Shown here: one piece after another, positions 52,979 through 62,351 of the stretch
Layout: the number at the start of each line of letters is the position of its first letter
How positions within the stretch are numbered: position 1 is the first letter of the stretch
Source of the DNA: Pedobacter schmidteae
Lineage (GTDB): Bacteria; Bacteroidota; Bacteroidia; Sphingobacteriales; Sphingobacteriaceae
Direction: 5' to 3'
NCBI RefSeq assembly: GCF_900564155.1
Contig: NZ_LS999839.1
Span: 1,609,097-1,673,096, forward strand
DNA length: 64,000 nucleotides
Notes under the pieces: generated by a model
Databases searched by the model: none
What the model was told of the DNA's origin: nothing
The model's input: the letters and a program-made list of their open reading frames with translations, nothing else
Position numbers and translations under genes: made by a program

Positions 52979-55408
52979 ATGATTTCGTCGTTTCTACCTA
53001 AAATCCTGTTATCCTTATGCTTCCTTTTCAGTACAATGTCGCTTGCGGCCCAGGAGGCCAAAAGTCTTTTCGGCAGGGTATTGGACGAAACTGGAAAATC
53101 GATACCGCAGGCCACGGTTTCTTTGCATGACTTGAATCAGAAAATAGTTTTGCATGGCGCAACAGATAGCGCCGGCGCATTCAAATTAACTTATGCCATA
53201 TCCGGAAAGTACAGCATCAGGATCAGGTACATGGGGTATAAGGAATACCAGTCGGCCGTTTTTAGCCTGGCAGATGTTGATTTTGGTACCGTCCGGCTAT
53301 CGGCCATCCAGAATATCCTGAAAGGAGTGGAGATCAAATCAAAAGTAAATCCCGTTGAATTGAAGGGTGGAACTATCATTTATAATGTCGGTAATAGCAT
53401 TGCCGCCCAGGGTGTAACGGCATTGGAGGCCTTGAAAAAGGCGCCTGGTATTTATGTAGAAAATGAAAGTAACATTACGCTCAACGGCAAGGGAGGTGCC
53501 CAGATCATGCTGGATGGCAAACAAATTTATCTTTCGGGGAAGGAACTGATAGACCTGCTCAAATCTTTGCCTTCCAGCAGCATTAAAGCCATCGAGATCA
53601 TGAACAGCCCTTCGGCAAAGTACGATGCCTCCGGATCTGCAGGAATCATCAACATCAAAACCAATAAAACGCAGTTGATGGGCTTTAGCGGAACAGTTAC
53701 CACAGGTGTGGCTTATGGGGTAAGCTTGAAACAGAATGAAGACCTGGCTTTAAGCTACCGCTCTGATAAAGTAAACGTTTATGGTAGTTACAGCCATTTT
53801 TTTGGTCACTACAATTACGGCTATGGAACCAATCGCCTTCAGAATGGTAAAGCGTACAATAGTTATACAGACGATGTCGACAAACGGAATAAAATGTCGG
53901 GGCGATTGGGGTTGGACTACCAGTTGAACGATAAAAATGTCATCGGATTTCTGGCCAGCGGGAATTTTATATTCGGTGGTGGAATTACGGATACCAAAAC
54001 TGCTATTTCCATTCCCCCTTCAGCTGATATTGATCAAAGTCTTGATGCGATTAATGACTATTATGGTCAGCATACCAGCCGCTATAATTTTAACCTGAAC
54101 TATAAATATGAAGACACACTTGGGCATATGCTAAATGTGGATGCCGATTATGGTCTTTTTGATAAGTGGAATGGAAATCTGCAGGACAATGTTTACCGTG
54201 ATGGGCAGCAGGAATTACTGAGTGGGAACCGATACCATACCCTCAATGAAATAGACATCAAATTGAAAGGAATAAAGGTTGACTATACTACCAATTTATG
54301 GAAAGGTCAGCTGGAGTCGGGATTGAAATATTCGGATGTTGGGTCGGCAAATGATGCCCGTTTTTTTCATGTGAAAAATGGTGCCGATAGTCTGGATAAC
54401 CGCCGTTCAAACGATTTTAAGTTTAACGAACGCGTTTCGGCAGCTTATTTGAATTATAAGCGAAAGTTGGGCAAATGGTCTTTTGAGGGAGGCTTGCGCC
54501 TGGAAAATTCCAATTCTGAAGGGGCACTGTATTTCCGGGAAAATGGCATCAGCAAGGTGACACATATAGATCGGAATTATACCAATTTATTCCCCGCTTT
54601 TAGTGTGGCGGTAAAGCCTGTGGCTAAGCACAGTTTTTCGCTTTCTTATTCGCGACGGATTGAACGACCGGCTTATCAGGACTTGAATCCCTTTGTTTAT
54701 ATGTTGGATGAGCTCTCGTTTTGGCAGGGAAATCCCTTTCTGAAGCCACAACTTACCCATCGCCTGGCGCTGACCTATGCTTTTAAAAGCGCTACTATTG
54801 TAACACTTAACTATGCTTATTCCGATCAGTTTAATGCTCAGGTGACCGACACGCTGGAACAGGAAAAGATTGTGATGGTAAACAGAAATATGGGTACACA
54901 ACAGAACTGGTCCTTATCATTGACCCAGAATATAACACCTGCGGCCTGGTGGGATGCCACTTTTAGTGGAATGCTCTATTATATCCGGAATGACATTTCT
55001 TTTGATGCATATAGAAATCTGAACCTGAAACAAATGGCCGGGCGAATGAGTTTACAGCAAACATTTACCCTGCCTTTTAAAATGAAAGCCGAGGTAGTAG
55101 CCTCCTACAATTCGAAAAGGCTAAGTGGAGCCAATCATCTTAGCCGGGCCATTAGTCAGGTAGACCTGGGTTTGCAAAAGGTGTTTTTAAATGATAAAGC
55201 TACCATCAGATTGGCCCTTAATGATATCTATAAGGGCAATCAGTATAAATCCACCGAGAGTTTTCCGGGTTTCTATGCTTATAACTATGGCTATTATGAG
55301 TCCCGTCAGCTGAAACTTAATTTTACCTACAGGTTTAGTAAGGGCACACTAAAAGGACCAAGGGTGAGGAATTCGGCCCTGGACAATGAAAGCGGGCGCA
55401 TAAAGTAA
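52979..55408 (+). CDS. TonB-dependent receptor, outer membrane beta-barrel family
   Basis: 809 residues: signal peptide (1-24, SLAAQ), CarboxypepD_reg-like domain (LFGRVLDETGKSIPQATVSL), TonB plug (EALKKAPGIYVENESNITLNG, then IMNSPSAKYDASGSAGIINI) and an OMP_b-brl_3-type barrel ending in aromatic strands (LNFTYRFS). Unlike SusC it lacks the STN domain and a SusD partner, so it is the Bacteroidota 'PF14905' type of receptor. It may import the substrate processed by the two preceding exported proteins; substrate unknown. Confidence 0.9.
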   Translation: MISSFLPKILLSLCFLFSTMSLAAQEAKSLFGRVLDETGKSIPQATVSLHDLNQKIVLHGATDSAGAFKLTYAISGKYSIRIRYMGYKEYQSAVFSLADVDFGTVRLSAIQNILKGVEIKSKVNPVELKGGTIIYNVGNSIAAQGVTALEALKKAPGIYVENESNITLNGKGGAQIMLDGKQIYLSGKELIDLLKSLPSSSIKAIEIMNSPSAKYDASGSAGIINIKTNKTQLMGFSGTVTTGVAYGVSLKQNEDLALSYRSDKVNVYGSYSHFFGHYNYGYGTNRLQNGKAYNSYTDDVDKRNKMSGRLGLDYQLNDKNVIGFLASGNFIFGGGITDTKTAISIPPSADIDQSLDAINDYYGQHTSRYNFNLNYKYEDTLGHMLNVDADYGLFDKWNGNLQDNVYRDGQQELLSGNRYHTLNEIDIKLKGIKVDYTTNLWKGQLESGLKYSDVGSANDARFFHVKNGADSLDNRRSNDFKFNERVSAAYLNYKRKLGKWSFEGGLRLENSNSEGALYFRENGISKVTHIDRNYTNLFPAFSVAVKPVAKHSFSLSYSRRIERPAYQDLNPFVYMLDELSFWQGNPFLKPQLTHRLALTYAFKSATIVTLNYAYSDQFNAQVTDTLEQEKIVMVNRNMGTQQNWSLSLTQNITPAAWWDATFSGMLYYIRNDISFDAYRNLNLKQMAGRMSLQQTFTLPFKMKAEVVASYNSKRLSGANHLSRAISQVDLGLQKVFLNDKATIRLALNDIYKGNQYKSTESFPGFYAYNYGYYESRQLKLNFTYRFSKGTLKGPRVRNSALDNESGRIK

Positions 55409-55426
55409 TGCTGATTTCAAAAAAGA

Positions 55427-58400
55427 TTAATTCGCGGAAACCATAAGTGGCGTGTTGAGTTCAGATTTAATCATTTTTACTACTTTATTTCCTTTTATCA
55501 CGAATAGATAAATCCTGTAGGTGGACGGATTTTGAGGAATAGTGAGCGTAAATGATGCTCCCGTGGCCAAACAATTCATGGAAACCGGGTTTTCAAATTG
55601 GTCCACTTTGGCCAGGTTCCACTCAAACTTAAAATCATCGGGTAAAGCGCTGGCCAGTTCCCATTTATTGTTGTTTTTAATCAGTGCATGGTAATCCAGA
55701 TTTTTCCCGGCATCGGTAGCCATTGCCGGTTTAAGGATTTTGATTTCAGGACTTGGATCAGGCTTAGGACCAGACTTCCACAAATGGGCAAGCGCCGTAT
55801 ACTCAGGTTTTTCTCTTCCTTCGTAGTCTTTGATGCCGTCTACCCTAACATGATTAATTTTTTTCTCATCCTGCCAGCCTGCAATAAATGTACCCGCATA
55901 ACGGTCACTAAGCGCGGCATAGGCCGGGACAGTTACATCGCTATAAAAATAGGGAACTTTTAATTCGGTTATCAGCTGTGATCCTGTTAGCTTTTTATTG
56001 ATAACCAGTCCGTAGGCATCAATCTCTGAAATGGTTGTTTTAAGCCGGTTTACAGTAAAAATCACATTTTCCGAAACTTCAACATCAACGCTAATACTAC
56101 GTTTAGGATCTATTTTCCTTATATCTATAAGGAGTTTTTTGAGCCAGGACAAGTAAGCATTTTGCTGATAAATCAATTCAGGTTTGTAATAATATAGATC
56201 AAGCTTTTGAAATACCGCATTGCCAATATTCCAGGACACAATACGTTCTTCATTTTTCAACAGGTCAACGGATTTTAATATTTTGGACCGTAATTTTTCC
56301 AGTTCTTTGGTATCGGCGACAAAATCAAGCTTGTCTGATATCCAGAAACCGTAATGAATGTACATATCTTCGGCTTTCAGCGCCTTTAGGATGTTGCGAT
56401 CATAGATGTCGGGGCCATAACGTTTGATGGTATGAATACCCAAACCTTTCATCTCCCGGAAATCGGCTACGATATTCCGCATGGTAAGCATTTGAAAGTT
56501 TCTTGTCCAGTCTTGCCCGCTGTTGTAATTTATGCCCTTAATTCCCAGAAATAAGGTTTCTTTTTGTATCGGTGTTGCCGGGTAATTGACTGAAATGCTT
56601 TGCAGCCGAGCCGTTGGAGCTGCTTTATGCAGATCCGGATGAGGGGTTTCATTTTTTAGCAGGTTTCTCAGATTTTCAGGATTTATGATATCCCAATTCA
56701 GTCTGTTTTGCGCAGGATCATTAGGTACATTTTTGTCGTATGCTGAATTGAAAAATACAAAGCTTTTGATCTCTTTGAATCTTTTTCTGGCTTTAAATGC
56801 AGCAGTAAGCCATTGGTCCTGTTCTCCCGCACTGGACAATGAACCCATTTCGGCCAACATCACGGGCAAGCCCGAGCGGAAAATTGGGTTCTGGTGAAAA
56901 GGGGCATACAGATCGGCCATGGAGACCGATTTGCCGGATGAATTTAGGTTGCCATAATTCAGATTGGTTACGCCGATCCAGTCTACATAAGTTTTTCCCG
57001 GAAAATAAGCATCTATATTTTCTGCCTTCCAGGGGTTCCATACCCAGACAACATTGTATACTGAACGCTTAAAAAAGAATTGATACAAGTATTTCCAGGC
57101 AGCTTTAAATTCTTCTGCTGTGTTTTCGCCGGTTCCTGACCAGGGATAAAATGGATTGTCCATTTCGTGCGCAAAACGGATATACACAGGACGTTTTAGT
57201 GCGTTCACCTGATCCGAAAAACGCTGAAGGTATGAGTCATATTTACCGGCGGTGATATTTTGGAAAACCTTTTTGTCGGCCTGATGTATTTTTTCATCAA
57301 ACAGGTTTTGCCAGGGTTCCCAGGTTATCATAGGAATAGACCCGTTGTTATAAATCGAGTCGATCGTTTTTGAGGGTAGATTACACTGAGGTTGATTGCC
57401 CCATGGAACATAGACAGATATGAGATTAAAATGGGTATCATAATCCTGTTGATGTTGATGGGCCTGACGCACAGAAGAAATACCGTCAAAGCCTGCCGGC
57501 GAAAATATACCGGTGAGGAAAAGATTGCTTTTATGATCGGGGTAAGAAGCGATGGCCTCTGTTTTGGACGCGAACTTTGCAAAGTATAGTACCGAACAGC
57601 TTAAGATCAATGTAATCATTAAAGCGGTACTCCTGATACCCGCATATAGTCGGCGGCGCATGAGCCAAAAATTTATTTTAATCTTTTCTATTTTCAGTAA
57701 AAAGCTGTCGATTGCCGGCCTCTTCTCCCTGATGTCGCGGTATCGCTGTTGCCTGCTGGCGGTAATGTTAAAGCAAAGAATCAGACTGTTTAAGATTGCA
57801 AAACCAGCCATCATCAAGCTGTATGGGCTCCAGTCGGTATTCAGACCGTAAATAACAGCCACTACTGATAGGACAACAACAGCAAGATTTGGAATATTTA
57901 AGGGCCAGTTATTGGCTTCATTGCCATCTTTTGGTGTAGGTACATAGGGCACTTTTTTGCCAATAATGGTATACACCAGGCCTAAAATGAAAATCCACCA
58001 GGTTCCTATCATCAGCAAGCCACCCACTACGTGGAAGCCCCTTTCCTCATCTTCCATTACCCACCATTGTACAAAATGCCGGATGAGCAGGGTGGAGACA
58101 ATAAAGGGCAATACCGTTATGCCAAAGCTGGCAATGTTCATGCGGATGGGACTGACATCCAAAAATAGAGAGAGGATGGGAATCAGGAAGTTGACAAGGT
58201 AAACCAGTCCGGAAAGATAATGAAATGGAACAACTGCATAGTGTATTTTTTGTTGCCAGGTAAAGCCATGGAAAAGTTTTGGATAGGCGGTAACGAGCAA
58301 GTCGAAAACTCCGCGCGACCATTTAAGCTGTTGTTTGTAATAAGCGGAGAGCGTAGATGGGACCAGCCCTCTGGCCAGTACCCTGGGTACATAAACCGAT

Positions 58401-59218
58401 TTCCACCCTTTAGAATGCAGTTTCATTGCTGTATGCATATCTTCGGCCAACCCGGCTGCATGACCGCCAATAGATTCTAATGCTGTACGTCGAAAAGTGC
58501 AGTTCGCACCAATGGCCAATACCGTCCCATATTTGTTCATCGTCATCATTATCGGCCCATAAAACTGGTAGGTTTGCTGGGCGGCACCTTTTGCAATTAA
58601 ATTTTCATAATTGTTTTTATAGGCCTGGACAATTTGTACAAAACCAATCTTAGGATCGTTGAAATGTGAAACAATGGGGTCAAGAAAGTCAGGAGTGGGT
58701 ACATGATCAGGATCTAAAACCACACAGAGCTCTCCTGATGAAAGTGCAAGGGCGTTATTGATGTTTCCGGCCTTGGCATTGATTTTTTCTGTTCGGGTAA
58801 CGTGGTTTACACCTAAAGTTGTACACAGTTTTTTAAGATATGGATCATTGGCTTCGTCACACAGATAAGTCTGGTGCGGATAGGTGATGGCCTGAATGGC
58901 CACCAACGTCTCCTTAATCATTTCATAGGGCTCACCGGCACAAAAGGTGGTAAATATATCGACCGTGTAATTTTTTGTTTTCGGAGGTGTTTTTGGGATG
59001 GTGATATAAAAGTAATGGCTCCACTCGTGTAGGGTTTTAAGACAGGTAAACACAAAGGCTGCAATCAACATCCAATATAATGGCGCATAGCCTCTAATGG
59101 ATGGTTCAAACACGCTGCTCAAAAAAAAGCCCATAGAAGCCAATCCGAGGGTAATCATTAACCTCAATGTAAACTGTTCCTTTTTTGTAGGAGGGGATAT
59201 TGTTTTTGCCGTTTTCAT
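55427..59218 (-). CDS. Fusion of a GT2 polysaccharide synthase, a GH26 domain and a degenerate GH-like barrel
   Basis: 1263 residues. Part one (about 80-490) is a cellulose-synthase-like processive GT2 with N-terminal and several later membrane helices; catalytic motifs are Asp121 (CDEANDP), DPD at 169-171, the Glu-Asp at 259-260 (LAEDMH) and QQLKW at 296-300, where canonical QxxRW has Lys. Another helix near 530-548 leads to the periplasm. Part two (about 565-850) is GH26, with acid/base Glu685 (RFAHEMDNPFYPW) and nucleophile Glu790 (MLAEMGS). Part three (about 888-1145) is another TIM barrel. It starts GIKGINYNSGQDW, but the GNE motif reads WNIGNAVF (Ala1001), and the second site reads YFYSDVTVP. 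It overlaps the GH2-like gene by 4 bases. Confidence 0.85.
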   Translation of the reverse strand: MKTAKTISPPTKKEQFTLRLMITLGLASMGFFLSSVFEPSIRGYAPLYWMLIAAFVFTCLKTLHEWSHYFYITIPKTPPKTKNYTVDIFTTFCAGEPYEMIKETLVAIQAITYPHQTYLCDEANDPYLKKLCTTLGVNHVTRTEKINAKAGNINNALALSSGELCVVLDPDHVPTPDFLDPIVSHFNDPKIGFVQIVQAYKNNYENLIAKGAAQQTYQFYGPIMMTMNKYGTVLAIGANCTFRRTALESIGGHAAGLAEDMHTAMKLHSKGWKSVYVPRVLARGLVPSTLSAYYKQQLKWSRGVFDLLVTAYPKLFHGFTWQQKIHYAVVPFHYLSGLVYLVNFLIPILSLFLDVSPIRMNIASFGITVLPFIVSTLLIRHFVQWWVMEDEERGFHVVGGLLMIGTWWIFILGLVYTIIGKKVPYVPTPKDGNEANNWPLNIPNLAVVVLSVVAVIYGLNTDWSPYSLMMAGFAILNSLILCFNITASRQQRYRDIREKRPAIDSFLLKIEKIKINFWLMRRRLYAGIRSTALMITLILSCSVLYFAKFASKTEAIASYPDHKSNLFLTGIFSPAGFDGISSVRQAHQHQQDYDTHFNLISVYVPWGNQPQCNLPSKTIDSIYNNGSIPMITWEPWQNLFDEKIHQADKKVFQNITAGKYDSYLQRFSDQVNALKRPVYIRFAHEMDNPFYPWSGTGENTAEEFKAAWKYLYQFFFKRSVYNVVWVWNPWKAENIDAYFPGKTYVDWIGVTNLNYGNLNSSGKSVSMADLYAPFHQNPIFRSGLPVMLAEMGSLSSAGEQDQWLTAAFKARKRFKEIKSFVFFNSAYDKNVPNDPAQNRLNWDIINPENLRNLLKNETPHPDLHKAAPTARLQSISVNYPATPIQKETLFLGIKGINYNSGQDWTRNFQMLTMRNIVADFREMKGLGIHTIKRYGPDIYDRNILKALKAEDMYIHYGFWISDKLDFVADTKELEKLRSKILKSVDLLKNEERIVSWNIGNAVFQKLDLYYYKPELIYQQNAYLSWLKKLLIDIRKIDPKRSISVDVEVSENVIFTVNRLKTTISEIDAYGLVINKKLTGSQLITELKVPYFYSDVTVPAYAALSDRYAGTFIAGWQDEKKINHVRVDGIKDYEGREKPEYTALAHLWKSGPKPDPSPEIKILKPAMATDAGKNLDYHALIKNNNKWELASALPDDFKFEWNLAKVDQFENPVSMNCLATGASFTLTIPQNPSTYRIYLFVIKGNKVVKMIKSELNTPLMVSAN

Positions 59219-60537
59219 TGATCTGTTATGACATAAAAAGGTGTATTACAAGTGGCAAAATGGCCATTGTGATCATATATAGTAGCAAAAATGCGATAGG
59301 GGCCTTCTTTTAATGGCGCTGAGAATTTAACCTGGAGGGACGGCTCCGTTTTTATCAGACCGGGAATCGGTTTTAACTTCTTCTCATTGCTTTTATCACT
59401 TTTTCGATACCAGTCTTCGGCATAGATCTCCCATTTTATGGATTTGATTTTATGCTGGTCCAGCATCAGTACTTCTGCGGTACTCATCGCGTTTGGCGAT
59501 AAAATAATATTGTCTCTGGCTCCTTTTTTATCGAGCAGCATATACCTGATTTGGGGGTATGTGCTGTTATCTCGTGTGCCGGTCCACAGGAATTTCATGA
59601 CATCTACGGCTTCAGATGTTCTTCCGGCTTCATCAAACATACTAAACCAGGTATGAGTACCTTCCTGTTTGTGGCCCCAGAAAAAAACAAAGGAACCCAA
59701 TAACCTACCGTCATCGACAGGTACGTGGTCCTGATAGCGGTTGAGATAAAATTCGGCTTTTTTATTGCTTGTATTTTCGATGTATGCACCCCAGGCGGTT
59801 TTTTCAGTTCCAGCCCAGGGACCGTCAATCCCCCATTCGGCCAGCAAATATGGACCATTCCAAAATAGGGAGATACTGCTTAAGTCGGATTTGAACGAGG
59901 TGATTCTGCTGAAGATATTAAAGGATACGATATCAATATCGCAGCGTGTCATAAGGTTGAAAATATACTTTCTGTCAAAATTGAGCACAGTTGTAGTCAC
60001 GGGATGGTCAGGGTCCTCCCGGTGGATCATCTCTGTTAAATTATTAAATGCATTGTAAAAGTTGTTGTAGGATAATTTATAGGGGAAATCGAGCTCGTTG
60101 CCCACGCACCACATCAGCACCGCGGGATGATGTTTGAATTTGTTGACCAGGATTTGATGGGCTTTGTACTGCGCTTTAACTTTGCTACTGTCGTTATAAA
60201 AAGAGAAATCGTTGCTGTTGGTGAAAGGTAAACCCACAATAACTGCCAGGTCATTGGCTTTTGCACTATCCAGAACCAAGCTAAGACGGGTGGTATCCCA
60301 AACACGGACGGTATTTCCTCCTGCTTTCCTGAGCTCATTTAAATGAGTATAGCCTGCAGCCCCCTTAATGACATAAGGCTTCCCATTTCTAATCAGCTGA
60401 TACTTTCCGTCTTTTTTTTGGATGTAATTTTTTTTGCCCGACAGGGCATTGTTGTTGAAACAACTGGAGATAGCCAAAACGACAAGTAATGCAGATGCAA
60501 ATAAATAAAGAGCTGGTTTCTTTCTGAAAATGTGCAT
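59215..60537 (-). CDS. GH2 TIM-barrel-like glycoside hydrolase lipoprotein
   Basis: 440 residues: lipobox at Cys26 (LAISSCFNN), a TIM barrel of the GH2/GH5 type that opens KPYVIKGAAGYTHLNELRKA and has the acid/base Glu148 (MWCVGNELD) and likely nucleophile Glu234 (LLAEWGIDGPW), then an Ig-like C-terminal part. All catalytic residues look intact, unlike the third domain of the following fusion protein. Its stop overlaps that protein's start by 4 bases, so the two act together: synthase plus surface or periplasmic hydrolase. Substrate unknown. Confidence 0.82.
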   Translation of the reverse strand: MHIFRKKPALYLFASALLVVLAISSCFNNNALSGKKNYIQKKDGKYQLIRNGKPYVIKGAAGYTHLNELRKAGGNTVRVWDTTRLSLVLDSAKANDLAVIVGLPFTNSNDFSFYNDSSKVKAQYKAHQILVNKFKHHPAVLMWCVGNELDFPYKLSYNNFYNAFNNLTEMIHREDPDHPVTTTVLNFDRKYIFNLMTRCDIDIVSFNIFSRITSFKSDLSSISLFWNGPYLLAEWGIDGPWAGTEKTAWGAYIENTSNKKAEFYLNRYQDHVPVDDGRLLGSFVFFWGHKQEGTHTWFSMFDEAGRTSEAVDVMKFLWTGTRDNSTYPQIRYMLLDKKGARDNIILSPNAMSTAEVLMLDQHKIKSIKWEIYAEDWYRKSDKSNEKKLKPIPGLIKTEPSLQVKFSAPLKEGPYRIFATIYDHNGHFATCNTPFYVITDQ

Positions 60538-60673
60538 AAATAGAATTCACTATTTTTTAATCTGCCTATTCTTTGCTCAATAATACAAAAAAAACATTAA
60601 CTCATGACCGAATTTTTTACTTGGCGCGGAATAGAAATAGACTTTTTGTCTGGATACGGTTTAACACCTTGAC

Positions 60674-61780
60674 CTACAGGAATAAGTTTTTTAATCTGTA
60701 ACTGTCGCGTTCTTTCGAACGAACAAAATAGGTAAGGAGCCAGTTAAATAGGATTAAAGTTGTGGCTACCAGTATAATCATTACTGTATTGCCATAATCG
60801 GCAAAACTAAAAGCGAGCAAAATGATCAGGCCATTTAGCAAAACCAGGATCAGGGTAGTTTGCAAATGATTGAAGCCCAATTTGAGGATGCGGTGGTGAA
60901 TGTGGTTTCTGTCGCCCAGAAATGGCGATTTCCCTTTGGCCAGACGGATGATGAAGACCCTTAGCGTGTCGGATACCGGCCCAATCAGGATGGCCAGCAC
61001 AAGGCCCAATGCCGAAGAGTCTTTTGCGAGTGGTTCTGGCTGCAAGTTGCCGCTTATGGTGATGTACTGCAGGGCCATTACCCCTGAAATCAGTCCGATC
61101 AGCAAAGAACCGGTATCGCCCATAAATACCTTTGCCGGGGTGATGTTGAATTTGAGAAAGCCTAAAATAGCGCCTGCCAGTGATAGCGAGACCGTGGCCA
61201 GCTCGTACTGATGGAGCTGAATAAATAAGGCGGAGAACATACTGTGGGCAACGATGCCGGTGGTTGCAGCCAAACCATCAATTCCATCAATAAGGTTAAA
61301 AGCATTGATGATAAATAGGAGGAGGACGATGCTTACGCATATGCTGGAGACATCATTCAACTGGTAAATGCCAAATAGATTGTGCAGGTTGCTGAGGCGT
61401 ATATTGCCCGGAATAACCAGCACCCATGCCGCAATAAATTCTATTAAAAACTTGCTGCGATGCCCTACGCCTGCCAGGTCGTCTTTAATTCCTATGGCAA
61501 AAAGCATGATGCAGGAAGTAAGGATGTACTTTAAAGGAAGCATTGGATGATCGATGCCAAAAAGCAGCAGCGTAATGGTAAAGCTGACGAAAATAGCCAC
61601 ACCGCCCAGACGGGGAATTCCGGGATTGTGGATTTTCCTGAGGTTTCCGAGGTCATCGTACAGGTGCCTGGTGCGGGCAACATGGATAATGGAAGGAATA
61701 ACCAACAAGGTGATGGACAAAGAACTGAGCACAGTAAGCAGGTAATACAGCATTTGGTAATGATGGAAATAATTGATCAT
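60674..61780 (-). CDS. WecA/TagO/MraY-family undecaprenyl-phosphate GlcNAc-1-phosphate transferase
   Basis: 368 residues with about 10-11 membrane helices. Motifs: IGIKDDLAGVGHRSK (Asp-Asp), NAFNLIDGIDGLAATTGIV (NxxNxxDGIDGL), FMGDTGSLLIG and NHIHHRILKLGF (HxHH). It transfers HexNAc-1-phosphate to undecaprenyl phosphate and initiates a lipid-linked glycan, so this is a second initiating enzyme beside the PglC-like one. A 136-bp gap precedes the GH2-like gene, and it is 7 bases from the acetyltransferase gene. Confidence 0.9.
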   Translation of the reverse strand: MINYFHHYQMLYYLLTVLSSLSITLLVIPSIIHVARTRHLYDDLGNLRKIHNPGIPRLGGVAIFVSFTITLLLFGIDHPMLPLKYILTSCIMLFAIGIKDDLAGVGHRSKFLIEFIAAWVLVIPGNIRLSNLHNLFGIYQLNDVSSICVSIVLLLFIINAFNLIDGIDGLAATTGIVAHSMFSALFIQLHQYELATVSLSLAGAILGFLKFNITPAKVFMGDTGSLLIGLISGVMALQYITISGNLQPEPLAKDSSALGLVLAILIGPVSDTLRVFIIRLAKGKSPFLGDRNHIHHRILKLGFNHLQTTLILVLLNGLIILLAFSFADYGNTVMIILVATTLILFNWLLTYFVRSKERDSYRLKNLFL

Positions 61781-61787
61781 AGTGGAT

Positions 61788-62351
61788 TTAAATGATGGCT
61801 GATGACATATTTCGGGCTCTGACTTTAACTGCCGGATTGCCCTGATAAACCGACCAGCCCTCTAAATTTTTTGTGGCCACGGCAGCGGCGCTCAGCACGG
61901 CATGCGATTCGGCCCTGATGCTGTGGTTGACAACTGCTCTGGCGCCAATCCACACGCCATCTTCTAAAATGATGCTCCCGGTAATCAGGCCAAAGGCCGG
62001 GTCTTTGTAATTGTGACTTCCTGTAAGGAGTAAGGCTCCCTGTGAAATGCATACATGATGGCCGATATAAATGTTGACCAGGTTATCAATCCATACGTTT
62101 TCGCCAATCCAGGTATGATTGCCGATATGTAGTAACCAGGGGTGTTTGATATTGACGCCGGGTTTGATGATTACAGCTTTACCCACCTTAGCACCAAAAA
62201 GACGTAATAACTGTACTTTCAGATCGCTAAACGGGAGCCAGGATGTTTTAAAAATCAAGGCATTTAAATAAAACCAAAGTATTCTTTTCAGCCAGCTGTC
62301 CTTTCGGTGCGCTGCCGAATGTATGTAGGTAGATAGGTCAGTCTGGTTCAT
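61788..62351 (-). CDS. WcaF-like hexapeptide acetyltransferase
   Basis: 187 residues with an N-terminal helix (WLKRILWFYLNALIF) and a left-handed beta-helix domain (PGVNIKHPWLLHIGNHTWIG, ISQGALLLTGSHNYKDP). The putative active-site histidine lies in TGSHNYKD. It matches colanic-acid acetyltransferase WcaF, and should O-acetylate a sugar of the repeat unit with acetyl-CoA. It overlaps the upstream GT2 gene by 14 bases. Confidence 0.88.
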   Translation of the reverse strand: MNQTDLSTYIHSAAHRKDSWLKRILWFYLNALIFKTSWLPFSDLKVQLLRLFGAKVGKAVIIKPGVNIKHPWLLHIGNHTWIGENVWIDNLVNIYIGHHVCISQGALLLTGSHNYKDPAFGLITGSIILEDGVWIGARAVVNHSIRAESHAVLSAAAVATKNLEGWSVYQGNPAVKVRARNMSSAII

